Source: JALYZC01 sp963725645
GTDB taxonomy: Bacteria > Actinomycetota > Thermoleophilia > Solirubrobacterales > Solirubrobacteraceae
Direction of reading: 5' to 3'
Length of the DNA: 64,000 bases
NCBI GenBank assembly: GCA_963725645.1
Contig: CAVRZD010000006.1
Location: forward strand, 620,001-684,000
The notes beneath the pieces were generated by a model. That model saw nothing but the letters and a program-made list of their open reading frames with translations, was not told the origin of the DNA and searched no databases. The position numbers and the translations under genes are program-made. Below, piece after piece: positions 27,401-35,278 of the stretch; the first letter of the stretch is position 1; every line of letters starts with the position of its first letter.

Positions 27401-29260
27401 ATGTTCAGCCGATTCCGGTCCTCGCCGCGCGCGCGGCGTCTTCACAGTCTGGTGCACATCGCGCTTGGCGCGATGCTCGTGTCCTTGGCCCTCGTTGCCT
27501 CGCAGGCCGTTGCGGCGTCGTTCGCGCCTCCCTCGCGGCCGCATGGCGCGCACACTCCGGTTGCGGCGGCGGCGGCAAAGAAGTGTCAACGGCGGCACAA
27601 GCGTCGGTGCGTGCGAATGCGACGCGTCCTCGCGTCCGCCACTGGCTGGCGGGCGCCGGTGCTCACGGTCAAGGGACAGACGCTGAGCTGGACGCGAGTC
27701 GGCAACGCGAACAGCTACGAGCTCGCCACGACGGTCGGGACCGATCGGGCGCACACCTCCTACACCGTTGTGAACGGGACGACCGTGACGCCGACGGCTG
27801 TGCCGGGCAAGACGGTCTACTACGGCGTGCGAGTGAACAGCACGGGCTCACGGTGGTCGCGCGAGGTCTCGATCAGCTACACCTCCACGCCCACGCCCAC
27901 GCCCACGCCCACGCCGACACCCACGCCCACGCCCACGCCGACACCCACGCCCACGCCCACGCCGACACCCACGCCCACGCCGACGCCCACACCCACGCCC
28001 ACGCCGACGCCCACACCCACGCCCACGCCCACGCCGACACCCACGCCCACGCCGCCGCCCACTCCGGGTCCAGGCGTCCCTGTGATGACAGTGCAGGGCC
28101 AGACCATCAGCTGGGCGCCACTGGCCGGCGTGTCGAGCTATGAGCTCGCCACCACGGTTGGCAGCGATCGCACGGGGACGACCTACAGCATCGTCAACGG
28201 CACGAGCGTTACCCCCGCCGCCGTCCCCGGCCAGACCGTCTACTACGGCCTGCGCGCATACGTCAACGGGAGTGCCTGGGCCACCGAGGTTTCGATCACC
28301 TATCCCGCTGCGGCGCCGCCGCCTCCTACTCCTACTCCTACGCCCGCGCCCACGTCGGCGTTCGTGAAAGGAATGGGCATGGGGATTGGTGGCTGGGGAT
28401 CGCAGGGTGCCGCGGTCGCTGACCAGGGCAAGGCGATGGGCGCCACCTGGGACCGCGAGGATCTGGCGTGGTCGCAGACGATGCCGAATCCCTCGACGCA
28501 CGACTGGAGCTCCTTCGACGGTGTGGTTGCGACCGCCCAGTCGAAGGGGATCACCGTCCTGCCGATCCTCGGATATGTGCCGTCGTGGACCACCGTGGAC
28601 GACACCGCCGGGTACGCGGCGTTCGTCAAGGCTGCTGTCCAGCGCTACGGGCCTGGAACGTCAGCGAACCTGACGTGGTTCGAGCTCTGGAACGAGCCGT
28701 ACTTCAACTACGCGATGCCGGGTGGCGCCAACGCGGCGAAGTACGCCCGCCTGTTCGCCGCCGGCGCGGCTGCAGCCCGGCAGGCGAATCCCAACGTCAA
28801 GGTGCTGATCTCGGCCGACACGGCGCCGACGGAGGGTGGCGTCAACTGGATCGACGACATGTTCGCCGCCGTCCCCGGCATCGGCCAGTACGTCGACGCG
28901 ATCAGCGTGCATCCGTACGGGGACGATCCGAACATGTCGACCTCAGCCAGCGAATGGTCCTTCCAGCGGGTCGACACGATCCGTGCAAAGTTCCTGGCGC
29001 ACGGGGTGGACAAGCCGGAATGGATCACGGAGATCGGCTGGTCCACCAAGGACGTGACCGAGCAGCAGCAGGCGACGAACTACTCGCATATGTTCGCTCA
29101 GGTCCAATCGCGGCTGTCCTACATCCGCGCGATCTTCCCCTTCTGCGAGCGCGAGTTCGAGAGCGGCACCCAGCAGGGCATGTTCGGACTGCTTCGTTTC
29201 GGGACCTGGACCGAGAAGCCGGCCGTCCCGATTGTCCGCACCGGATTCGCGCAGCTCTGA
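27401..29260 (+). CDS. Secreted glycoside hydrolase (GH39/GH5-like) with two Fn3-like repeats and Thr-Pro linker
   Basis: 619 residues. The N-terminus is basic, with a hydrophobic segment (IALGAMLVSLALVASQAVAAS). Two similar beta-type repeats of about 75 residues (APVLTVKGQTLSW...KTVYYGVRVNSTG and VPVMTVQGQTISW...QTVYYGLRAYVNG) flank a Thr-Pro linker of about 60 residues. The catalytic barrel (from about residue 325) has FELWNEPYFNY (acid/base Glu), ISVHPYGDDP and EWITEIGWST (nucleophile Glu). A ribosome-binding site inside the conserved leader lies 8 bp upstream of ATG 27401. It probably cleaves the locus polysaccharide outside the cell; this is inference from context. Confidence 0.85.
   Translation: MFSRFRSSPRARRLHSLVHIALGAMLVSLALVASQAVAASFAPPSRPHGAHTPVAAAAAKKCQRRHKRRCVRMRRVLASATGWRAPVLTVKGQTLSWTRVGNANSYELATTVGTDRAHTSYTVVNGTTVTPTAVPGKTVYYGVRVNSTGSRWSREVSISYTSTPTPTPTPTPTPTPTPTPTPTPTPTPTPTPTPTPTPTPTPTPTPTPTPTPTPTPTPPPTPGPGVPVMTVQGQTISWAPLAGVSSYELATTVGSDRTGTTYSIVNGTSVTPAAVPGQTVYYGLRAYVNGSAWATEVSITYPAAAPPPPTPTPTPAPTSAFVKGMGMGIGGWGSQGAAVADQGKAMGATWDREDLAWSQTMPNPSTHDWSSFDGVVATAQSKGITVLPILGYVPSWTTVDDTAGYAAFVKAAVQRYGPGTSANLTWFELWNEPYFNYAMPGGANAAKYARLFAAGAAAARQANPNVKVLISADTAPTEGGVNWIDDMFAAVPGIGQYVDAISVHPYGDDPNMSTSASEWSFQRVDTIRAKFLAHGVDKPEWITEIGWSTKDVTEQQQATNYSHMFAQVQSRLSYIRAIFPFCEREFESGTQQGMFGLLRFGTWTEKPAVPIVRTGFAQL
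27884..28070 (+). repeat. Thr-Pro linker microsatellite (6-bp CCCACG-type repeat)
   Basis: About 30 tandem copies of ACGCCC, with ACACCC and CCGACA variants, encode (Thr-Pro)n between the two Fn3-like repeats of the secreted glycosidase. Units are not spaced by unique sequence, so this is not a CRISPR array. Copy number can change by slippage, and the length in the assembly is therefore uncertain. Such linkers are flexible and in actinobacteria often carry O-mannose. Confidence 0.9.
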
Positions 29261-29263
29261 CGC

Positions 29264-30448
29264 TCAGAGGAACTCCGCCAATCCATCGAGGTCGAAACCG
29301 GCGGGGGCGAGCGCGCGGAGCAGCCGTTCTGCCACCGCGTGCCAGGTGAACAGCGCCGACCTGAGCATCGCCAGTTCCCCAAGCTCGGCGGCCACGTCTG
29401 GATGCGCCAGCTCGCGCATCGCGTTCAGGAGAGCGGCGTCGTCCTCGGGCGGAACCACGCGCCCCCCGTCGCCGATCACCGTTGCGGCCCCCCCCGCCGT
29501 CGAGCCGATGCTCGGCAGTCCCGCCGCTGAGGCCTCGGCATATACGGAGCCGGCCGGTTCGTGCACGGAGGGGAGGACGAAGCATGTGGCGGCCGCGAAC
29601 AGCCGCGCCATGTCTCGGCGATCGTCCGGTGCGCGCAGGTCGAGCAGCCCGTAGCCGACGACGCCGGGAAGGTCGATTCGAGGATGCCCACCCACGATGT
29701 CGAGCCGGGCGTCAGGGTGTTCCTCTCGAAGCGCAGCGAATGCCGCGACGACGCGCGGTCCGTTCTTTCTTTCCCAGTCCTTTCCAACGAACAGGAACCG
29801 AGGTTGTGCCCAGTCGCGGGCTGGCCGCTCGGGGTCGACGTTGCGGCCGAGCCCGATCACCGCCACCTTGTCGGCCGGCACGCCGTAGTCCGCGACGATG
29901 CTCTGCGCTGCCCAGTGGCTCATGGCGCAGCAGGCGGTCGCCCGAGCGTAGATCCCGCGCTGGCGCTCCACCAAGCCGCGCACGGCCCGGGCAGGCTTGT
30001 CGCGCAGCCATGCCCAGTCGTAGGCCTGCCTGGCTTGTACGAAGGTCGAGTCCTCGAAGGTCGCGAACGGCACCTTCCACGGCACGCCGTACTCGCATCC
30101 ATGTTGGACGGCCCCGTCGAGTGGTCCCGCGCGGCGAAGATCGGCGCGAGCCCGCAGCTGCCGCATCGCGGCCATCTCCGGCGCCATCGAGATGCCCGGC
30201 ATCTGACGGCGCATCGCGCGCGCCGGGTGCCGCAGGGCCGGAGGTCGCAAACGCGCAGCGGCTAGCGCGATCGAGACCGGCCGCTCGAGCGGGCCCGGCA
30301 ACTCGGCGCGGACCGGCGCGACCCCGGCGCCGAGCTCGCTCAGGCCCCGGACGACTCCAGCCGGAGCTCCGGAATGGACGGAGGGGTCGCGCGGGTCTCC
30401 TGTCGTGGAGACGGCGATACGCGGTTGGGGTGTGAGCATCGCACGCAT
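29264..30448 (-). CDS. GT4 glycosyltransferase
   Basis: I take ATG 30448 as the start (MRAMLTPQPRIAVSTTGDPRDPSVHSGAPAG region), since codons upstream enter the divergent regulatory region. The protein has a GT-B layout: SMAPEMAAMRQL, KVAVIGLGRNVDPERP and RFLFVGKDWERKNGPRVVAAFA (family-4 linker), DIVGGHPRIDLPGV, and CFVLPSVHEPAGSVYAEASAAGLPSIGS with the E-x7-E-like donor motif. About 394 residues. It converges with the glycosidase at 29260 (3 bp apart) and diverges from the second glycosidase. Confidence 0.82.
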   Translation of the reverse strand: MRAMLTPQPRIAVSTTGDPRDPSVHSGAPAGVVRGLSELGAGVAPVRAELPGPLERPVSIALAAARLRPPALRHPARAMRRQMPGISMAPEMAAMRQLRARADLRRAGPLDGAVQHGCEYGVPWKVPFATFEDSTFVQARQAYDWAWLRDKPARAVRGLVERQRGIYARATACCAMSHWAAQSIVADYGVPADKVAVIGLGRNVDPERPARDWAQPRFLFVGKDWERKNGPRVVAAFAALREEHPDARLDIVGGHPRIDLPGVVGYGLLDLRAPDDRRDMARLFAAATCFVLPSVHEPAGSVYAEASAAGLPSIGSTAGGAATVIGDGGRVVPPEDDAALLNAMRELAHPDVAAELGELAMLRSALFTWHAVAERLLRALAPAGFDLDGLAEFL

Positions 30449-30512
30449 GCGGTGTGGCTCGGGGGCCGAGCGCGGCGCGAAAGCTACCGGCGACGCCGGC
30501 CCAGTCCGGGGC

Positions 30513-30534
30513 CGAATGTCCGCCTGGACATTCG
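30513..30534. promoter_or_regulatory. Perfect inverted repeat in the divergent promoter region
   Basis: CGAATGTCC-GCCT-GGACATTCG, with nine-base arms, lies between the divergent GT4 gene and the riboswitch-like leader copy B. The position, upstream of the leader and just before the GT4 start, fits an operator. There is no T-run, so it is not a typical terminator. The cognate regulator is unknown. Confidence 0.45.
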
Positions 30535-30599
30535 TCCAGAGCCGCGAGCGGCTCCTCCGAGCGCCGCCGGTACCTGACGAAAACACGCACACAAGCATC

Positions 30600-30697
30600 G
30601 GGCGCGTCGGAGACGCGCTCCCGACAACGGCACACCCGTCGTGAGGCGGGGTCGCAAAGCCAGGGGTCTCGACGAGACCGCCCAGCCGCCGAAGGAG
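30600..30697 (+). promoter_or_regulatory. Putative class I c-di-GMP (GEMM-I) riboswitch, copy B
   Basis: The leader of the 30706 glycosidase. A 9-bp hairpin (30600-30608 with 30612-30620) is followed by the 79-base core 30619-30697, identical to copy A except at two positions. One change lies in the P2 loop, GCGA to GTGA, which keeps the GNRA consensus; the other is in the linker before GGCACACC. The upstream hairpin has a quite different sequence from copy A but forms in the same place. GAAGGAG at the 3' end is the ribosome-binding site, 8 bp before ATG. The AGCCGCC partner seen in copy A is absent here, which weakens any simple P1 model. Confidence 0.68.
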
Positions 30698-30705
30698 AAG
30701 CGTCG

Positions 30706-32079
30706 ATGGTCCCCACCCTCCGAGCTCGCGCCGCCTCTGCTCTCTCGCCTTGGCTGGCTACGGCCGTCGTCACGCTGGTTCTCTGCCCGGTCGTTGCGGC
30801 AAGCGCTGACGCGAAGGGCCCGGTTCCCCGCACCACGGGTATGAGCAGGGTCGTTGCGCGTGCGGCGGTGTGCCCGTCGGCGGCGAGCGTGGCTCGGCAC
30901 CGCCGATCGCTCCGGCGGCACCTGCGCCTCATCGTGCGGCTGCGACGGCAGCACGGGACGCGACGCACAGTCCGTCGCCTGGCCTCGCAGCGCCGGCAGG
31001 CGGCACGGGACCGGCGCGTGATCGCCGCCGGCCGGTCGAGCGCCTGCAGCCTCGCTCGTGGGAGCCGGTCGACCCGCGCGGCCGGAGGGCCTCTCCGGAT
31101 CGGCGTTGGCGCCGGCACCATCGGGTGGGGTGGCGATGCCGGCAAGGAGCAGGACCTCGCCGTGCAGACCGGCGCGCGATGGCTGCGCGAAGAGTTCCAT
31201 TGGGACCGGATCGAGCCGGGAGCCGGGAGCTTCGATTGGGCTCAGGTCGACATCACCGTGGGCGAGGCGGCCAAGCGCGGTCTCCGCGTGCTGCCGACGC
31301 TGATGGACACGCCGAGCTGGGCCGGGGCCTCGGTAACCACGATCCCGTCCGACCCGTCGGCGTACGCGCATTTCGTTGCTCAGGTCGCGGCTCGGTACGG
31401 CCCGACCGGCGAGTTCTGGCGTGTCCATCCGGAACTGCCCAACACCCCGATCGAGTACTACGAGCTGTGGAACGAGCCCTACCTGCAGAACTTCTCCGCG
31501 GGCGGAGCTGACCCCGCGAAGTACGCCCGCTTGGTCAGGGCGGCGACCGCCGCCGGACGCGCTGCCAGTCCTGGAGCGAAGTTCCTGGTCCAAGCCGACC
31601 TCACCTGGACCAACGACTTCCGCAGCTATCACGATTGGATCAACGCGATGTACGCGGCGGTACCCGACCTCAACGACTACTTCGATGCCGTCGCCATCCA
31701 TCCCTACGGCACCAGTCCGGACTACTACACCCCCAGCGGCGACACGCGGTGGGAGGTCCGGCGGCTCGAGCAGATCCGGGCCAGGTTCGTTGCCCACGGC
31801 GCGTCCGACAAGCACCTCTGGATCACCGAGCTCGGCTGGAGCACGGCGCCCGGTTGCAGTTCGTGCCAGTCCGAGACGCAGCAGGCGGCATACCTGACTC
31901 GCTTCGCAGCCATGCTGCGCACGCACTACGCGTCCTACATCGATGCGTTCTTCCTCTACGGCTGGCGCGATCCCGGCACCGATCCGAACAACAAGGAGGA
32001 CTGGTTCGGGATCATTCGCCGCGACGGAAGCAAGAAGCCGGCCTGGGATGCCCTTCGCGCCATCACCGGCGTGGCCTGA
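30706..32079 (+). CDS. Secreted glycoside hydrolase (GH39/GH5-like) with Arg-rich N-terminal domain
   Basis: ATG 30706 follows the ribosome-binding site of leader copy B. The signal segment is LSPWLATAVVTLVLCPVVAAS. Residues 55-120 are strongly basic (RHRRSLRRHLRLIVRLRRQ and similar), which suggests helical binding to acidic wall or capsule polymers. The barrel begins LRIGVGAGTIGWGG and carries YYELWNEPYLQNF (acid/base Glu), IHPYGTSPDYY and LWITELGWST (nucleophile Glu), ending KPAWDALRAI. 457 residues. It is a paralogue of 27401, with the same leader but another accessory domain. The substrate is unknown. Confidence 0.85.
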   Translation: MVPTLRARAASALSPWLATAVVTLVLCPVVAASADAKGPVPRTTGMSRVVARAAVCPSAASVARHRRSLRRHLRLIVRLRRQHGTRRTVRRLASQRRQAARDRRVIAAGRSSACSLARGSRSTRAAGGPLRIGVGAGTIGWGGDAGKEQDLAVQTGARWLREEFHWDRIEPGAGSFDWAQVDITVGEAAKRGLRVLPTLMDTPSWAGASVTTIPSDPSAYAHFVAQVAARYGPTGEFWRVHPELPNTPIEYYELWNEPYLQNFSAGGADPAKYARLVRAATAAGRAASPGAKFLVQADLTWTNDFRSYHDWINAMYAAVPDLNDYFDAVAIHPYGTSPDYYTPSGDTRWEVRRLEQIRARFVAHGASDKHLWITELGWSTAPGCSSCQSETQQAAYLTRFAAMLRTHYASYIDAFFLYGWRDPGTDPNNKEDWFGIIRRDGSKKPAWDALRAITGVA

Positions 32080-32111
32080 GCTTCGTCCCGCGACACTAGA
32101 CTTCCGCCGCC

Positions 32112-34163
32112 GTGCGCATTCTCGTGGTCAGCACGCTGTACCCGCCCGCGGTGCGGGGGGGGTACGAGGTGGAATGCGCTGACGTCGTGGGACGGCTGCG
32201 CGAGCACCACGAGGTGCTGGTTCTCACGTCGGACCATCCGCTGCCCGCGCCCGCCGTCGAGGAGCTCGTCGCGCGGGAGCTGCCGTTCCTGTCCTACCGC
32301 AAGCGCGATTCGTTCGCGGCGCCCTGGAGCGCCCTGCGAGCGGCACGCATTGCCGACGGCGTACTGGAGTCGTTCCGGCCGGACCTGCTCTACGTGTGGA
32401 ACGGCGCCCAGATCCCGCAGGCGGCGCTGCGGGTGCTCGATCGAAGCGGTGTGCCCCTGGCGTACCGCATCTGCCAGCACTGGTTCACCGACCTATATCG
32501 ATCCGACGTGTTCATGCGTCACCTCTATCCCGGCGACCGGGGCCTGCGCGGCCTGTGGGCCCTGCTCATGCGGGCCGTGAATCGTCACCCGGCACTCCGC
32601 CTCGACGTCACCACCGTGATCCCGGCAGCGGTGTGCTGGAACAGCGACGCGCTGCGAAAGGTCGCCCCAGCGCCTTGCACTGTCGCCCCGATCCACGAGG
32701 AGAAGATCTACCCCGCGACCCATCAGTCCGAGCGCTTCCGCGACGTCGCGCGCAGTCCGGCTCCCGAGCCGACGGTGTTGTTCAGCGGACGCGTTTCGGA
32801 TGAGAAGGGGCCGGACGTCGCCTACCGTGCCCTGGCCGCTCTGCGCGATCGTCACGGGATCGACGCGCGCCTGATCCTGGCCGGTGCTGCCGACCCGGCC
32901 ATGGCGCATCATTTGGAGGTTCTGGGTGCGGAGCTGGGGATCGACGATCGCGTTGAGGCCATGGGACGCGTCGACGGCGACGCGCTCGTGCCCCTGATGG
33001 CCAGCGCCCATCTGATGGTCATACCCTCTGTGTGGGAGGAGCCGGCTCCGCTCGTGGCGACCGAGGCTGCGCTCGCTCGCCTGCCGGTCGTAGCCTCCCG
33101 CGTCGGCGGTATCCCGGAGATGCTGCACCCCGGAGAGCACGCGTTGTACTTCGAAAGGGGCGACGCGGACGGCTGCGCTGCCGCGATGGCGGAGACGCTC
33201 ACTGAATGCGAGGACACGCTCGCCCGCGCGGAGCGCGCCCGCATCCGGGGCCTCGAGCTCGCGCTGCCCAGCTACCTCGAAGCCACCGAGCGCTTCGTGG
33301 CGTCCGCCGTCGCGACGTTCGAGCAGTCTGTGGACACCGGCGATTCTGCACTACCCACCGCGAGGCGCGGGGGCGCGACCAAGAGCTTCAAGGGCGCCGG
33401 GCTGCTCATCGTCACCGCCAACGACTGGGGTGGCGAGGCCCGCGCGACCGACGGCATCGTCGCGTGCTTCCGGGATGGCCGGATCACCGGGGCGACCGCG
33501 ATGGTCTACATGGCGGACTCGAAACGAGCATGCGATGTGGCGCGCGAGCAGGGGTTGTCGCTCGGCCTGCATCTCAACCTCACCCAGCCGTTCGATGATC
33601 CGGCGACGCCCCGGCCCGTGCAGGATCGCCAGCGCAGGCTGGTGCGCCACTTCGCCAACCTGAAGGTTCGCCGCTGGATCTACGATCCGTTCGTGCGCCG
33701 GCTCGTCGCGGCCGCGATCTTCGACCAGCTCGACGCGTTCCGGTCGCTCTACGGTGCCGAGCCGACCCATATCGACGGACACGAGCATGTCCACATCTGC
33801 CCCGACGTTCTCCTCTCACGGGCGCTGCCGAGCGCGACTCCCATCCGCACCGCACACGGCTGGCGGTCGGGTACCGGTCCGGGTGATGTTGCGCGGCGCG
33901 TGCGGCAGGCGGCGATCGCTCGCCGGTTCACGACGACCGACTATTTCTCTTCCGTGCGGAGTCTTGTGCCGCGCCTCGGCGGCGAGGGTCTGGAGGCGGC
34001 GCTCGAGCTCTCCGACCGCGCCTCGGTCGAAATCATGACCCACCCGGCCATGAGTGACGAGCGCGAATACCTGCTGTCCGAAGCCTGGAGCGAAGCGCTC
34101 GCCGGGCGTCGACTCGGCACCTTCGCAGATCTGGCAGAGCCGTCTAGGCCAGAGCCGTCGTGA
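32112..34163 (+). CDS. GT4 glycosyltransferase fused to YdjC/ChbG-type deacetylase
   Basis: GTG start at 32112. Residues 1-405 form a GT4 enzyme: RILVVSTLYPPAVRGGYEV (acceptor loop), TVLFSGRVSDEKGPDVAYRAL, IPSVWEEPAPLVATEAALARLPVVAS (donor motif). Residues 435-680 match the YdjC family: LIVTANDWGGEARATDGI (metal Asp), GLSLGLHLNLTQPF (metal His), HIDGHEHVHICPDVL (His cluster) and EIMTHPAM. YdjC enzymes deacetylate N-acetylated sugars, such as chitooligosaccharides or hopanoid-linked glucosamine. One chain could add an N-acetylhexosamine and deacetylate it. There is no sign of frameshift in this stretch, so the fusion looks real. The stop overlaps the convergent gene end by 20 bp. Confidence 0.85.
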   Translation: MRILVVSTLYPPAVRGGYEVECADVVGRLREHHEVLVLTSDHPLPAPAVEELVARELPFLSYRKRDSFAAPWSALRAARIADGVLESFRPDLLYVWNGAQIPQAALRVLDRSGVPLAYRICQHWFTDLYRSDVFMRHLYPGDRGLRGLWALLMRAVNRHPALRLDVTTVIPAAVCWNSDALRKVAPAPCTVAPIHEEKIYPATHQSERFRDVARSPAPEPTVLFSGRVSDEKGPDVAYRALAALRDRHGIDARLILAGAADPAMAHHLEVLGAELGIDDRVEAMGRVDGDALVPLMASAHLMVIPSVWEEPAPLVATEAALARLPVVASRVGGIPEMLHPGEHALYFERGDADGCAAAMAETLTECEDTLARAERARIRGLELALPSYLEATERFVASAVATFEQSVDTGDSALPTARRGGATKSFKGAGLLIVTANDWGGEARATDGIVACFRDGRITGATAMVYMADSKRACDVAREQGLSLGLHLNLTQPFDDPATPRPVQDRQRRLVRHFANLKVRRWIYDPFVRRLVAAAIFDQLDAFRSLYGAEPTHIDGHEHVHICPDVLLSRALPSATPIRTAHGWRSGTGPGDVARRVRQAAIARRFTTTDYFSSVRSLVPRLGGEGLEAALELSDRASVEIMTHPAMSDEREYLLSEAWSEALAGRRLGTFADLAEPSRPEPS

Positions 34164-35278
34164 CGGCGTCCATCACGGACTCGATCTGATCCTCGCTGAA
34201 CGTGGAGGACAGCGGGAGTGCGCAGTGGCGGTCGGCGGCCGCTTCGACGTTGGACAGCGACGCCGCATATCGATCGCGGTACTCGGTGAAACGGTGCAGC
34301 GCCGGGTACCAGGTGGTCTGCACGTCCTGGTCGGCCAGTGCGTCCCGGAAGCGATCGCGCGCCTCTCGGTTCTCGAGCAGCACGGGAAAGGCGAAGTGGG
34401 AGCTGCATGCGACGTCGGCGTCGTCCCAAGCGAGATCCAAGCCGTCGAGGCCGGTCAACCGATCCCGGTACGTACGCACGACCTGGCGTCGCGCCGTGAT
34501 GTCCGCATCCAAACGGGCGAGCCGGCTGTGCCCGAGCGCCGCGCGCGGTTCGTCGAGCCGGTAGTTGTAGCCGATGTCGGTCACGTCGTAGGTGTTTGCG
34601 TGTCCGCGGTGGCGATCCCAGGTGACGGTCGTCATCGCGTGCGACCGCAGCGACCGCACCCGCGCAGCCAACTCGTCATCGTGGGTCACCACCATTCCTC
34701 CCTCACCGACGCACAGCTGCTTCTTGCTGAAGAGGCTGAAGCAGCCGATGGCCCCCACCGTCCCGACCTTGCGATCGGTCTCGTCGATCGTCGCTCCCAC
34801 GGCTTGAGCCGCGTCCTCGATCAACGTCAAGCCCCGATCGTCACACAGCTCTCGGAGCTCATGGACCTGCGCCGGATACCCGCAGAAGTGGACCGCGACG
34901 ACGGCCTTCGTGCGGGGCGTCAGTCGTCGCTCGACGTCGGCTGGATCGAGATTGGGCCGTGTCGGGCTCTCGACGTCGGAGAGGACGGGCCGCGCGCCGA
35001 CCAAGCGGAACGCGCTGGCGCTGGCGACGAACGTCAGGCCGGGGACGACGACCTCGTCGCCGGGGCCGACGTTCGTCGCCCGGGCGGCCAGATGGAGCGC
35101 GGCCGTGCCGCTGGAGACGGCGACGGCGTGGGCAGATCCCGACGTAGTCCGCAAACGCCTCCTCGAACGCCTGGATCCGCGGACCCATCGTCAGCCAGCC
35201 GGAGCGGAGGCAGTCCAGCACGGCGTCGACGTCCTCCTCGGTGATCCGCACGTCGGTGAGCGGAACGTTCCAGGTCAA
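34144..35278 (-). CDS. DegT/DnrJ/EryC1 sugar aminotransferase, one frameshift
   Basis: A TTG start at 35278 overlaps the previous stop (TTGA). The N-terminus is VPLTDVRITEEDVDAVLDCL, GWLTMGPRIQAFEEAFADYVG. A shift near 35140 leads to AHAVAVSSGTAALHLAARA. FSLFSKKQLCVGEGGMV carries the PLP lysine in the usual place, preceded by TLIEDAAQAVGA. NTYDVTDIGYNYRLDEPRAALG is also family-typical. It transfers an amino group from glutamate to a keto-sugar nucleotide. Its partner is the neighbouring paralogue; both follow a sugar epimerase in the same operon. Confidence 0.83.

Noticed and set aside
27884..28070. Short tandem repeats resembling a CRISPR array
   Set aside because: Units are 6 bp, contiguous, without spacers, and encode an in-frame Thr-Pro linker in a secreted enzyme. 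No cas genes are present.
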